Shown piece by piece: positions 1 through 10,555 of a DNA stretch of 64,000 nt. The DNA comes from Phorcus lineatus (lineage: Eukaryota; Mollusca; Gastropoda; Trochida; Trochidae). Under the pieces are notes generated by a model. The model ran no database searches. It saw nothing but the letters and a program-made list of their open reading frames with translations, and was not told the DNA's origin. The stretch spans positions 34,845,929-34,909,928 of the forward strand of contig OV121097.1 in assembly GCA_921293015.1 (NCBI GenBank). The letters run 5' to 3'. Within the stretch, counting starts at the first letter, position 1. Each line of letters opens with the position of its first letter. A program made the position numbers and the translations under genes.

Positions 1-2385
1 AGTTTATATGGCTACGAATATGTATGACTTTGAGTAAAAAAAAATAGACACAGGATGATAGATATAAAGAAAAGATAGATAAAAACTTTTAAAACGATGA
101 CCAGTTTTAGAGAACGTCGCGATTTTTTTTCAAATCTAGTATATAAGAATCGCTCGTATCAAAGCACGAAATAAACAATTTCAAACGTTTTAATTATGAT
201 GTATATAACCATGTATTGAAAATCTTATAAAATAACAAAATGTGGAAGTGAAAGCATAGATACGTCTCGACCCAGTTGACATCCATCCCAGACATCGTAA
301 CTTTAACTTTTTGATTTTAGGCATGCATGTACATAGTGATCCTTATTTGCACTGTAGATCAATATTGCTTAACTTTTTTATGCTATATGATAGTTTTCTT
401 TTGTTTTTCATAGGAATTACTATGGAAGAAAATCTATATATAATCTATTTCAAGCATGTTATTTCACACTTATGTGAATGTAAATAGGTACATTTTTTTA
501 TGTTTATAATTCCTTGATATATTTTAGTAACAATAGTTATTGTTGATCAGGCGAAGATCAGTCACACTGATTTTGACTTATACTTAGTGATATTCCCGCT
601 TGCAATTGTTTATGATCACATGTATATATCTTGTAACATTGCTACATGTTGTAGATCTTATAGAGTTTTCTTATGGTGAGGGTTTCATACGAACTTTTCA
701 ATCATTTAAGGTAAGTATATTGATTCGCATAGCCTAACTGATCATTGTACGTTCTTTTCAAAACTGGTTATTTTAATAAAAAATACATTGTCTTGCAACA
801 TCTATTTTCTCATGAAATTACTTAACTTATTAAAAAAAAATACTATTGCCCCTTAAGACGATATAATTTGTTCGACCTAACAATGCTTTGAAGTCATAAC
901 CCCCTAGGCTGTTAACAATACTTTGACCTTAGGGCAAAAGAAGTCTAAAGACATTCGTGGGGCAGAGATCACCGAAAACTGTTGAGGAAAGTTCTCTTCA
1001 TGCCTTGGTTCATGTTGATATAAGATCTATCAAATGAAATGAATTGTGATAATCTATACATAACGTTTCTGTACCAAAAATCGTATTATTAAAGTGGTAT
1101 CTATCTTTAAGTACTTTGAGTGTCCACTAGTTTGTGCTTTGTGTTCTGCTGTTGTTACTTCATATTGGTGTAATCTATTTAGCCTTACACACTGTATTGG
1201 ATGTCATTATTTTGCTATTGAAAAACATGCTTATAGAATAAAATGTTTTCCCCTGTATAGATATTCTTTTTAAAAAATGTGACTATGAAATCAAAGATAC
1301 ATGTACTTGAAAGTGGTTTTCAATAGAAAATAGATAAGGCGGAAAATGTTTTAAGAAGAATTAGAACTAGGTTTTCCCACCCATGTTAGGTTTTGAAAAA
1401 TCATATAGAGTGCATACAATAAGACGTTCGCCTATTCCAGATAAATGTACATGTGTAAGTAACTTGTCGGCAAAAGAAAGTTACTATTCATGTTTCGTAT
1501 AAGACTTCCAAACAATCGTATTCATAGATTGATAAAATAAATGTGGTTAGATGACTGATGCTGTCAATAGTTCAGGAAAATACTATTGTGTGGTGAAGCT
1601 TTTTAAAGATTAGAGTGTGAGATGAAAATAATACTAAACCATTCGCCTACCTTTATTCTGTTCATTTCTTTGGGGCTAATTTAGAAATATGACATCTAAT
1701 TATCTACCACCATATATTTGAAATGAAAATCAAGATTTTATTGCCATTATTAAAACTCAAATTTATTTTTCCTAAGTTTGACAAAGTGGAATTCTGACCC
1801 GCCATCGTGACAGTTGACCTATCAACATGTGATTGAATATACACAGCAAAAGAAAGTTAAGCACCCAAGATGCCATATGTTTGCTTAGAGCACTTGAACG
1901 ATAAGGTCATGCACTGTCCTCCGTGAACAATGGCCTTATTGCATTTATAGGTAATCAAAATGATCCACAATTACAGGATTCAGAACCTCCTGAATGAAGA
2001 GAACTCCTGTGACCTAGCTTTGTATAGTCACCAAGTCCAGTCTACAGTCGTAGGAAAAGACTCCCGAAACCAACAGATCCCTAAACAAATGGTACTCCTT
2101 CCAACATGTTCCGGGAGACAAGACGTGTATTCCTAGTCCCCACTTCTCCTTCTCCACCTCTGTCTGTGCTAATACCTAAACCAACTCTGAAGCTTGTAAT
2201 TTGTATGCTGGGGACCCCTGATGACCCCTGATGACCCTTCTGGTCCTTACTCCAGCAGCTTTGAGGCGGTTTCTTTCAGTCTGGTTACTCGAGTGGTGAT
2301 GAGGAAACCAGGCCTATTCTGTAAGGGTGCTTGAACCAAAAAGCTGGCGTTTATCATGCCGTAACAGAACTGTATCATCCTCGGT
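1..2385. other. AT-rich non-coding stretch, nothing recognised
   Basis: I see no long open frame, no transposon protein similarity and no tandem array here. A short direct repeat of GACCCCTGAT occurs near 2212-2235. It may be intergenic or intronic DNA. Confidence 0.4.
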
Positions 2386-2389
2386 CCTG

Positions 2390-2491
2390 TTGCACAAAAC
2401 ACTAAGGTGACCTTAAGTCACTAAGGTAGCCTTAGTGCAATGTTAAAAGATGGCACTAAGGTTAACCTTAGTGTTAAGTTGTTTTGTGCAA
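2390..2491. repeat. Palindromic MITE-like hairpin
   Basis: The stretch begins with TTGCACAAAAC and ends with its exact reverse complement GTTTTGTGCAA. Between them, several inverted copies of CTAAGGT/ACCTTAG are present, so the whole ~100 bp can fold on itself. This fits a small non-autonomous fold-back or MITE element. No target duplication was identified, so the class is open. Confidence 0.5.
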
Positions 2492-2807
2492 AGACCCCCT
2501 GGGGTGCGATAGCATTTGGTCATCAAGAACGGGGAAGGTCCTTTACATCATGTGTTTGCGCATCCTTCCTCACCAATGGCTTATTACGGCGTAGTCAAAC
2601 TAAATTCTTCTTTCAATTTCCGTGTAAGAAAGTCGTGCCCGATGCAGACCAATGACCTATTATCTCAATGCATCGCATATTCTGCTTCGTGAATATGAAG
2701 TGATAATAAAGTGGATACCGATCCTTAAATACCAAATGGTAATGGTTGTTTGAAACTTTGGTGTGTGCAACACATGGATGACGGGATTCACCTGCATGTG
2801 GCTGCGT

Positions 2808-3134
2808 TCGTGAGGTGAGGTGAGGTGGGGCGAGTTGGTGTTTAAAGCCTCAAGATTATTTCACTTATATCGCGGCTGCTAGTATTATTGCAGGGAGAAA
2901 GCCCACAAAACTATTGTAGCTATGCATTGCGGTGAAACCAGCGAGCATCGGCTGGAACTAGCGAACCATGGGTGGTATTGCGCTGAATTTCATTGTAGCA
3001 TTGCACCCAAACCTGACTGCGTGTAGAACAGTTCTCTACTGCAGACAAAGTTGCAGAGTCCCTGGTGGGATTCGAACCACGGACCTCCTGATCCGAAGCC
3101 GAACGCGCTAACCACTGCGCTATCCCGCCCCCTG
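2808..3134 (-). repeat. tRNA-Arg-derived SINE, family B, near full length
   Basis: Read on the minus strand, it starts with a tRNA-like head containing an A box (TAGCGCAGTGG), an anticodon-arm-like CTTCGGATCAGGAGG resembling tRNA-Arg(TCG), and a B box GGTTCGAATCC. A ~200-bp body follows, then a 3' end with GTTTAAA/TTTAAAC-like sequence and CTCACCTCACC. The same body occurs at 6950-7266 and 45372-45686 and partly at 3842-4012. The head is a Pol III promoter relic, not a functional tRNA gene. Confidence 0.8.
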
Positions 3135-3841
3135 GCTGCGGTCGTAAGACAATTTCAAATAAGTACCACCTTATTTCATCACCAATATGTCACCCTTTTA
3201 AATGCCGTCATGAGATTTGAAATTTGGTTTCAACAAATACCAATAATTCATTGGCATTGGGGTCCTTGTCTTAAAACCCTATTTTCCTCATCTTATCCCG
3301 AACATAAGGGCCCTAGAATTTCGAAATCTTGTGCACTAGTGCCTTGACCAATGAGGATTATATGATGATTCTGTGGTCCCATTTCTTATTCGCAAAACAA
3401 AAATACAATATTTTTTCGACTACTTTGATTTAAAAAATCTAAATATCAATGATACAACAAAAGGAAAATTAAAACCAATTATCAAATTTCCAATATGTCA
3501 AAAGAGACATAAAAATACATATCATATATATGAATATATAGCATCCCTTACACATGTACCTGCGACTCCAAACAATTCATGAAATATTGGTCGATATATC
3601 TTAACTCTTACAACCCCGTCTGTAATGAACATATCATCATTGCGATAAAATCGTTTTTCATCTTTTCTATTATAAAGAACTTTAATGGAAAATTATACCC
3701 TCCAAAAAGAAAACTAATTCATAAAAATAAATAATCACGGGTTTCACCATCCTGCTAAATCGGCGTAAATGAATCTTTCCTAATACCCTGATCTCTTTCA
3801 AGGCAAACACCTCGTATCGATAGCTATCTATCGACCCAATG

Positions 3842-4112
3842 AGAGTGAGTGAGTGAGTTGGGGTTTAACGCCGCTGTTAAGATAATTTCACTTATATCGC
3901 GGCTGCTAGTATTATTGCAGGGAGAAAGCCCGCAACACCATTAAGGCTATGCATTGCGGTGAAACCTGCGAGCATCGGCTGGAACTAGCGAACCATGGGT
4001 GGTACTGCGCTGAAAAGACGGAAAGAAAGGCATGGTGAGAGATAAAAAGCAGGTTTTAGAAGGACTCAAATTTGGTCTGGCTTCTACCCTTCGACCTGTC
4101 CAGCGTGGGTGC
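3842..4112 (-). repeat. Chimeric SINE: family A body joined to family B 3' half
   Basis: On the minus strand, 4112-4015 matches the middle of repeat family A (CTGGTAGGGRCACCCA, then the GTCGA..GGTAGAAGCCAGACC part and the CTTTCTTTCCGTC part). From about 4012 to 3842 the sequence switches to the 3' half of family B, starting at CAGCGCAGTAC, and finishes with TTAAACCCCAACTCACTC. A short TTTTC microhomology sits at the switch. This suggests template switching between two SINE RNAs, though later recombination is also possible. Confidence 0.65.
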
Positions 4113-4116
4113 CCCT

Positions 4117-4760
4117 ACCAGTCTATGAATGAACAATTGTAAGTCAATATATCCTAGAATTTCTGATTCTCTGAAGATGTCCTTTCAGAATGCGACTTCC
4201 CTATCTAAAACCGTATTTAGGTCTATTCCACAGGATTTCATTTCATCTCGGTGCTCTTTCATAATGATCACTTGGCACAATACCTTAAATCCCCAAACTC
4301 ATTTACTCCCTCAAAATGATCACAACTGGACTGACCACCATTGTCCTCGTTGTAGAGTCGGGATGTCTTGTCTGAATTCACATGGCATTGCACTGGTAGT
4401 GGGAATTAACCCACCTTGTCATTTCACAGTTCTTGACCCTATCACTAAATGTCCTGGGTTCGTGTTTTGGGGAACAGATGAGAATTTTATCTCTAGTTTA
4501 CAACCTTGACATTTCTTGATGCGTCTTGTCGGGACAACGTGATTGAAAGCAGGCTGATTTACATTCGGATTAACCTCTTGAGGCATGCTTATTGGCATTA
4601 TGTCTTCTAATGTGTCAGATTTAACTTTGATCTGATTGCTTGTTGGTTCTTTGCTCTTTTGGCAGATAGAGCAAAGGTAGGAAGTTTTTTCCAATTCTCG
4701 AATGGTCTGTTTCCTTCCAGAACCTTCGTAATGTAGGCAGCTTTCGCACTGCAGCTGAAA
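4117..4760. repeat. Segmental duplicate block, copy 1 (uninterrupted)
   Basis: This ~600-bp block recurs at 5355-6690, where it is interrupted by SINE insertions. On the minus strand, 4694-4419 is an open frame of about 91 residues containing CSICQKSK and KKCQGCKLEIKF, Cys-pair motifs that resemble zinc-knuckle remnants of transposon-encoded proteins. The frame is disrupted further on. I read it as a decayed mobile-element coding fragment of unknown family. Confidence 0.45.
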
Positions 4761-5255
4761 TGAAACAACACATTTATCATTATAATATCCCCATCTTTAA
4801 TAGATTAATACATTAAAAAACTAAAGCACGTGTTGTTGCTCTCAATGTTCTTAAAGCCTTTTATGTAAACATCAATATGATCATGTGCGTATGATGATGC
4901 TTTTTATTATCTCAAGGCCACGACTTGATATTCTTCATTAAAAAACATGTCCAATGTCATTTCAACTGTTCGGTATATAAGGCCTGGTTGCTGGGGAAAT
5001 GATTAGGAGCTATACATTAACAATTAACAATTTACAATCCCCATTGACTAAGAGTTATGTGTAACAAATCTGTTCGTGAAAAAACAGCAGAGATAGGAAC
5101 ACAAATGGATTCCAATGTAATATAGCAATTTATATAGTATTTATGCACTAGATTTTAGCTATGAAAGGAATGAACAAATGATTAGAGGGTAATTGCATAA
5201 AGACCCTCGTTTTGTGTTCAAAACACTTTAATTTAATTAAACCCCAACTCACTCA

Positions 5256-5345
5256 CTTTGGCCACCACTTGACTCGATAACTTATTGTGTTGTGGTGGTG
5301 TGTGCTTCAGAAACCTCGAGAGCTATGATAGCTGCACCGTAGGTC
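5256..5345 (+). repeat. SINE family A, 5' fragment
   Basis: It matches the family A 5' end (CCACCACTKGACTCGATA and GTGGTGTGTGCTTCAG) and stops after about 85 bp. Immediately upstream (5230-5256) is an isolated A-type 3' tail (TTAAACCCCAACTCACTCAC), so two partial copies abut. Confidence 0.5.
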
Positions 5346-5763
5346 ACTACTGACATATGAATGAACAATTGTAAGTCAGTATATCCTAGAATCTCTGATT
5401 CTCTGAAGACGTCCTTTCAGAATGTGACTTCCTTATTTAAAACCGTACTTAAGTCTATTCCACAGGATTTAATTTCATCGCGGTGCTCTTGCATAATGAT
5501 CACTTGGCACAATACCTTAAAACCCTTAACTCGCTCACTCACTCAAAATGATCACATCTGGACTGACCACCATTGTCCGCATTGTAGAGTCGGGATGTCT
5601 TGTCGTCTGAATTCACATGGCATTGCACTGGTAGTGGGAATTGACCAACCTTGTCACTTTACATTTCTTTACCCAATCATGAAATGTCCTGGGTTCGTGC
5701 TTTTGGGGAACAGATGAGAATTTTATCTGAAGTTTGAACCCTTGACTATTCTTGATGTGTCTT

Positions 5764-6080
5764 CTACCACTGGACCCAATACCTTATCGTGGTGTGGTAG
5801 TTTGCGTAAACCCTGAGAGCTAAGCCAGCTGGAGCTTTCATGCTCCTGGTAGGGTCACCCAAGCTGGACACGTCGACGGGTAGAAGCCAGACCAAATTTG
5901 GGTCCTTCTTTATAAAACCTGTTGTCTATCTCTCTCTATGCCTTTCTTTCCGTCTTTTCTCTCATCCTGTCGATCCCTTTCTCCCTTGTCTGTCCACTCT
6001 CTTTTGGATGCTTGTCATCCACGTGCTTAATCACTAAAATATTGTTCAAAGCACGTTAAACCCCAACTCACTCACTCACT
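5764..6080 (+). repeat. SINE family A, near full length
   Basis: It begins with TACCACTGGACCCAATACC and carries the ATGCTCCTGGTAGGG and TCTGTCCACTCTCTTTTGG blocks. It ends with a short hairpin, GTTAAACCCCAACTCAC and (ACTC)n. TCTTGATG occurs on both sides, as expected for a target-site duplication. No clear Pol III A/B boxes are visible in this family, so SINE status rests on length, copy number and LINE-like 3' end. Confidence 0.7.
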
Positions 6081-6217
6081 CTTGATGCTTTTTGTCAGGA
6101 CAATGGGATGGAAAGTCATGCTGGTTTACATTCGGATAATATTAACCTCCTGAGGCATGCTTATTGGCATAATGTCTTCAAATGTGTCAGATTTAACTTT
6201 AAACCTATTGCTTGATG

Positions 6218-6538
6218 CCACCTCTGGACTCAGTACCTTGTCGTGGTGTGGTGGTTTGCGTGCTTCAGAGACCCCGCGAGAACTATGCCAGCCGAAGCGT
6301 ACATGCTCCTGGTAGGGACACCCAGGCTGGAAAGGTCGATGGGTAGAAGCAAGACCAAATTTGAGTCCTTCTGAAACCGCTTTCTATCTCTCACTAAGCC
6401 TTCCCCGTCTTTTCCCTCTTCCTGTCGACCCCTTTTCCCCTGATCTGTCCACTCTCTTTTGGATGCTTGTCATCCCCGTGTTTAATAACTGAAATATTGT
6501 TGGAAGCACGTTAAACCCCAACTCACTCACTCACTCAC
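6218..6538 (+). repeat. SINE family A, near full length
   Basis: It starts CCACCTCTGGACTCAGTACC and ends with the family 3' hairpin, TTAAACCCCAACTC and (ACTC)n. The flanks read CTATTGCTTGATG (left) and CTATTGCTTAATG (right), an imperfect target-site duplication. Its 3' part is included in the following 279-bp tandem duplication. Confidence 0.72.
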
Positions 6539-6974
6539 TATTGCTTAATGGCTTTTTGTTCTTTTGGCAGATTGAGAAAAGGAACGAAGCTTTGTTGCTT
6601 TCAATGTTCTTTAAGCCTTCTATGTACTATATTATTTGTGCTACATTCATAACTTTTACTGGTTTAGGGGGCGGGATAGCGCATAGGTTAGCGCTTCTTC
6701 CTGTCGACCCCTTTTCCCCTGATCTGTCCACTCTCTTTTGGATGCTTGTCATCCCCGTGTTTAATAACTGAAATATTGTTGGAAGCACGTTAAACCCCAA
6801 CTCACTCACTCACTCACTATTGCTTAATGGCTTTTTGTTCTTTTGGCAGATTGAGAAAAGGAACGAAGCTTTGTTGCTTTCAATGTTCTTTAAGCCTTCT
6901 ATGTACTATATTATTTGTGCTACATTCATAACTTTTACTGGTTTAGGGGGCGGGATAGCGCATAGGTTAGCGCG
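6417..6974. repeat. 279-bp tandem duplication (2 copies)
   Basis: Sequence from TCTTCCTGTCGACC at 6417 repeats virtually unchanged from 6696; for example TTGCTTAATGGC is at 6541 and 6820. The unit contains the 3' end of the family A SINE, part of the duplicate block, and the first ~30 bp of the family B SINE head (GGGGGCGGGATAGCGC). The first head is truncated at the junction near 6694 and the second continues into the full SINE. The near identity points to a recent event, or to assembly duplication. Confidence 0.8.
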
Positions 6975-7266
6975 TTCGGCTACGGATCAGGAGATCCGTG
7001 GTTCGACTCCCTCTAGGGGCTCGGCAACTTTGTCTGTAGTAGAGAACTGTTCTACACGCAGTCAGGTTTGGGTGCAATGCTGCACTGAAATTCAGCGCAG
7101 TACGACCCATGGTTCGCTAGTTCCAGCCGATGCTCGCAGGTTTCACCGTAATGCATAGCCACCATGGTGTTGCGGGCTTTCTCCCTGCAATTATACTAGC
7201 GGCCGTGATACAATTGAAATAATCTTGAAAGCGGCGTTAAACATCAACTCACCTCACCTCACCTTT
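6950..7266 (+). repeat. tRNA-Arg-derived SINE, family B, full length
   Basis: The head is GGGGGCGGGATAGCGC, then the arm GGATCAGGAGATCCGTGG and the B box GGTTCGACTCC. The shared body includes TTCCAGCCGATGCTCGCAGG. The 3' end is AATCTTGAAAGCGGCGTTAAA followed by CTCACCTCACC. Compared with the copy at 45372, it has extra bases after the B box. Confidence 0.8.
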
Positions 7267-7299
7267 TACTGGTTTACATCCTCGTCCAATGTCCCTCTA

Positions 7300-7948
7300 C
7301 GGTTCGGTATATAAGGCATGATTGCTGGGGAAATTATTAGGAGCTATACGTTTACAATATGACATGGACTGTCCATTTGAACATAATAAACTAGCCATTA
7401 TGGGCAATAATGATATCAAAAATGAAAATAGACATGAATAGAAACGATAATATGTGTTCTTTCATACTGTACAATTATTGATGACACTTTATATTGATAC
7501 AAGTGATGAAAATAAGAGAAGAGTCCCATATGAACAACGCAACAATCGCTTGGAATATTTATACTCAGCTACTTTGAAAGAAGTAATAACGACTTTAAAA
7601 CCATAGAAATGAAATATTTCAGATTAACAATGAGGTTACTTGCAGAATGACAATTTATGAATTAAATCTAATTTAAATATGTTTGTATATAATCTAAATC
7701 AAATTGTTCAGGCTGCTGTTAATGTTTTAAGCTAGCTCTCAAAATACATTTGAATTACTTGCAACCAATTATTCTTCTGTATTTCAAGCCAAGAACGTAA
7801 CAGAGGTTGTCATGGAAGAATTGACTTGAGTACAAAGAGACAAATTACGTAAAAATGTCAAGTCCTGGTGGTCGTGCTGGCGCTGTTGCCTTGTCGGGAC
7901 ACGGGACGGGGAACTATGAATTTAGCGGCTCTTGTACGTACGTCCGGA
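7300..7948. other. Unassigned AT-rich stretch
   Basis: No coding frame or recognised repeat was found between the SINE and the 147-bp repeat. Confidence 0.3.
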
Positions 7949-7949
7949 T

Positions 7950-8290
7950 TCTTGTTAACGCGATAACTCATGAAGCTTAGCTGCTTAGAGTGTTCATATT
8001 TGGTGACAATTTTCAATGGCGGAAGACTCAGTTGACATTGGTGACCATGACGTCATTTTCAAGGTCACCACGACAATTTGACCACTTTGTAATACATTGT
8101 TAACGCGATATCTCGTAAAGCTTAGTACCTTGAGTGTTCATATATTGTGACAGCCTTTGATGGAGGTAGACTCGGAGACCAGTCAACATTTGTGACCTTG
8201 ACGTCATTATCAAGGTCACCACGACACTTTGACCACTTTGTAAAACATTGTTAACGCGGTATCTCGTAAAGCGTAGCACGTAAATATCTC
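7950..8290. repeat. Tandem repeat, ~147-bp unit, ~2.3 copies
   Basis: TTGTTAACGCGATAWCTC starts near 7951, 8099 and 8248. Each unit contains GTGACC..TGACGTCATT and TCAAGGTCACCACGAC. The unit includes a CRE-like TGACGTCA and AGGTCA half-sites, which may be coincidental. The decayed receptor exon follows directly. Confidence 0.65.
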
Positions 8291-8368
8291 ATAACGTCGG
8301 GGAACATTGCAATGTTAGTGGCAAACACATGTACTGATGGTGTTGGTTCGAATCCCACCAAAATAATT

Positions 8369-8790
8369 CTAAAACTTGACAAACATTTTTGCTAGATATT
8401 TTGACCTGTATGTCGATCTGTTAAAAAGCACGCGTCTTCTGTTTGTTGCTGCGCCAGCTTTATGGTCGGTGTGAGGAATATTATTCAATTTAGCAGTGAA
8501 TATTATGTTATGTAATCTGAAGTTTACAGGAGATGCCTCAAATTCATCGTTGTAGTGATATGTCATTATCTTCAGCTTCATTGCTAATTCCCGAGTTAGA
8601 CTCAATCACACCAGATGATGTATCCTCAACAGAAGCTGCCTTGAATTTGATGGAATCGTAACGAGCAACAATTCCATTCTTTCTGTAATGTCAACGCCAG
8701 TATTTTGTAGCTAATATAAAGTGTCCTTTGCTATTTTTACTCACATCATATGTTGGTATGACATAACCGTTCTCGTCATCTCGTGGAAAT
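8369..8790 (-). pseudogene. IgGFc-binding-type receptor pseudogene, second-domain exon remnant
   Basis: On the minus strand from ~8785, the translation GYVIPTYDVSKNSKG..ILAT matches the EYVIPSYDLSLISNGRILLAT region of gene 1's second domain. It then hits a stop (TGA after TKYWR). Further along, SGVIESNSGIS resembles gene 1's SGMIVSASREIA. After an internal deletion, LKIMTYHYNDEFEA..NIPHTDHKAG matches the VKIMTKNNHDDFQA..NIPNTDFKVG region. Only parts of one exon remain, in different frames, so it cannot encode a functional domain. It lies on the same strand as gene 1 and about 8 kb downstream of it, and it implies an older, larger receptor cluster. Confidence 0.75.
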
Positions 8791-8799
8791 ATCTCTAAG

Positions 8800-9975
8800 A
8801 ATTATATATGCCATCTTTTATGTCCATTTCCGTTGTTCATGTTTGTGTGATATTTTGAAGACGCTTCAGTAAGTTTTTTTTATTTCGTGTTATCGGTCGA
8901 ATCAACTAAATTATAATCACAATTTATAGTTGACATAAAACATGATTGAGAGCAATAATTACTGGCGAATACATGATCATACACAGATAGTACTAATCTG
9001 ATTATATAATCCTGAATTTTGTTTACGCAACGTGGCTATTATAATAATTCAATCATGAACTATTTCATTCAAAATCTCTTAAAGGGAGTCTTTTAATGTT
9101 GATTTCAAGTTGGAGTTAGCTGTCAGTCATGTTTGAACACTTAAAGCAATGATGGTTAATCAATCTAAATATTTAAACTTTGTATTGAACATATATTTTT
9201 AGATGACAGCCTCTTTGTAAGATGAATGAAATTAGCGAAGGGCTTTGGACACTGTCCTGAAAACCTTTTCTTCTTCTTTTTCTCCAGAACTAAAGCCCTA
9301 GAAAATTTTAATTAAGCATACAAATTCAAAGGTTATAAATTAAACATAGGTGAATCAGTGGCTCTAAATAGTGGTCTGGAAGTATGCCTCAAAATGTATT
9401 TACAGCATCTTAATTCGAACAAAAGGGCCCTGATAGCTGAAATCTTGTGTGTGTTATATTGGATAATTGGGTTTAAGAATTGTTGATTTGGTGATTATAT
9501 AGCCGCAAATGAGAGCTCTTCAAATATCTCTTTAATACTAAAATCCTAGCTGAAAGCAAATCATTTTTACTCTTCTCTTAAGCAATGGGGACTGTTAGTT
9601 GTAAATATAAGGACCTTGTGAATCCAAATAAGGGCTCCAGCAACAAAGCCTTAAAGCTATTCTGTCTTCTCAAGAATAAACGAAAAGATGCACAGAACGT
9701 TTATTTGTGTGCCAACTTTATGACCAATGAGAACAATTAACTGAGATTTGTAAACCCCCCGATTCTGCGTTTAGAAGAGAGCTTTTATTTGTGTTATAAC
9801 ATTAGCTCTAATTTCTTTTAGTTTTCATGGAAATGTCTCTTTTTGGACTTGATTCTCAGGTTTAAATCCATTTCCATAGAAACTATTACATTTAGAAAGA
9901 GAAGTTTGTTAGGGTTACAAGCCATGATACTCTTTGTACAGTATTTTTAGAAAATAAACTGATAAATATTAAGTC
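8800..9975. other. Non-coding stretch, nothing recognised
   Basis: It is AT-rich with no sizeable open frame and no similarity that I can name. It may include decayed flanks of the receptor pseudogene. Confidence 0.3.
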
Positions 9976-9979
9976 ACTA

Positions 9980-10555
9980 TTGCATCTTCACAGCTGCTCA
10001 TGACAAGTCTTGTTCTCTCCAAACTTGACTACTGCAACTCGCTCTACTATCAAATTCCTGGACATCTGCTCTCTAAACTCCAGCAGATTCAAAACTCCGC
10101 TGCCCGAGTTGTCGCCCGTGTTCCACGATATGACAGCATCTCCCCCATACTTGAAAAACTTCACTGGCTCACTGTTTATCTCAGAATCAATTTCAAGCTT
10201 CTCCTACTGACTCACAGCTGCATCAACGACGAGAACTTCCCCAAATATCTCAAGAACATGGTGAATCTCCGTACCCCTGACAGATCTCTTCGCTCCAGCA
10301 ACACTTCTCTCCTTACACAGCCACCCACTAAGACCAAAATGGGTGACAGAGCCTTCTCAGCGGCAGCTCCACATCTCTGGAATAGCCTCCCCGTCTCCAT
10401 CAAAGAAATCAGCTGCAAAGACTCTTTCAAGAAAGCCCTCAAAACCTGTTCCAACTTCACCAATCTCTCCCATAGACTTTCATACTTTCCTCTTCAGCGC
10501 CGTTGAGCAAATTAATTTTGGAAAGGCGCTTTATAAATTCATTATTATCATATGC
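9980..10555 (+). mobile_element. CR1/L2-like LINE, 3' end of reverse-transcriptase ORF (5'-truncated)
   Basis: The 168-residue frame 10000-10506 has the C-terminal signature of CR1/L2/Jockey-type LINE ORF2: SKLDYCNSLYYQIP, LQQIQNSAARVV, LHWLTVYLRINFKLLLLT, RSLRSS and GDRAFSAAAPHLWNSLP. The catalytic RT core is absent, so this is a 5'-truncated copy. After the stop comes the 3' tail GGCGCTTTATAAATTCATTA plus a short ATT/ATC repeat. It meets the next LINE tail to tail. Confidence 0.85.

Larger units (their letters stand above)
5355..6690. repeat. Segmental duplicate block, copy 2, split by two SINEs
   Basis: The block pieces at 5355-5763, 6081-6217 and 6539-6680 together align with 4117-4760. 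They are separated by family A SINEs at 5764-6080 and 6218-6538. Copy 1 lacks both insertions, so the insertions postdate the duplication or occurred in only one copy. Sequence flanking each SINE is repeated on both sides (TCTTGATG; CTATTGCTTRATG), consistent with target duplications. Confidence 0.65.

Noticed and set aside
8335..8365. tRNA-like B box GGTTCGAATCC
   Set aside because: No convincing A box or cloverleaf could be drawn upstream, so it is probably chance or a SINE scrap.
10212..10463. Minus-strand frame over the LINE fragment
   Set aside because: It is the opposite strand of a clear LINE ORF2 C-terminus.
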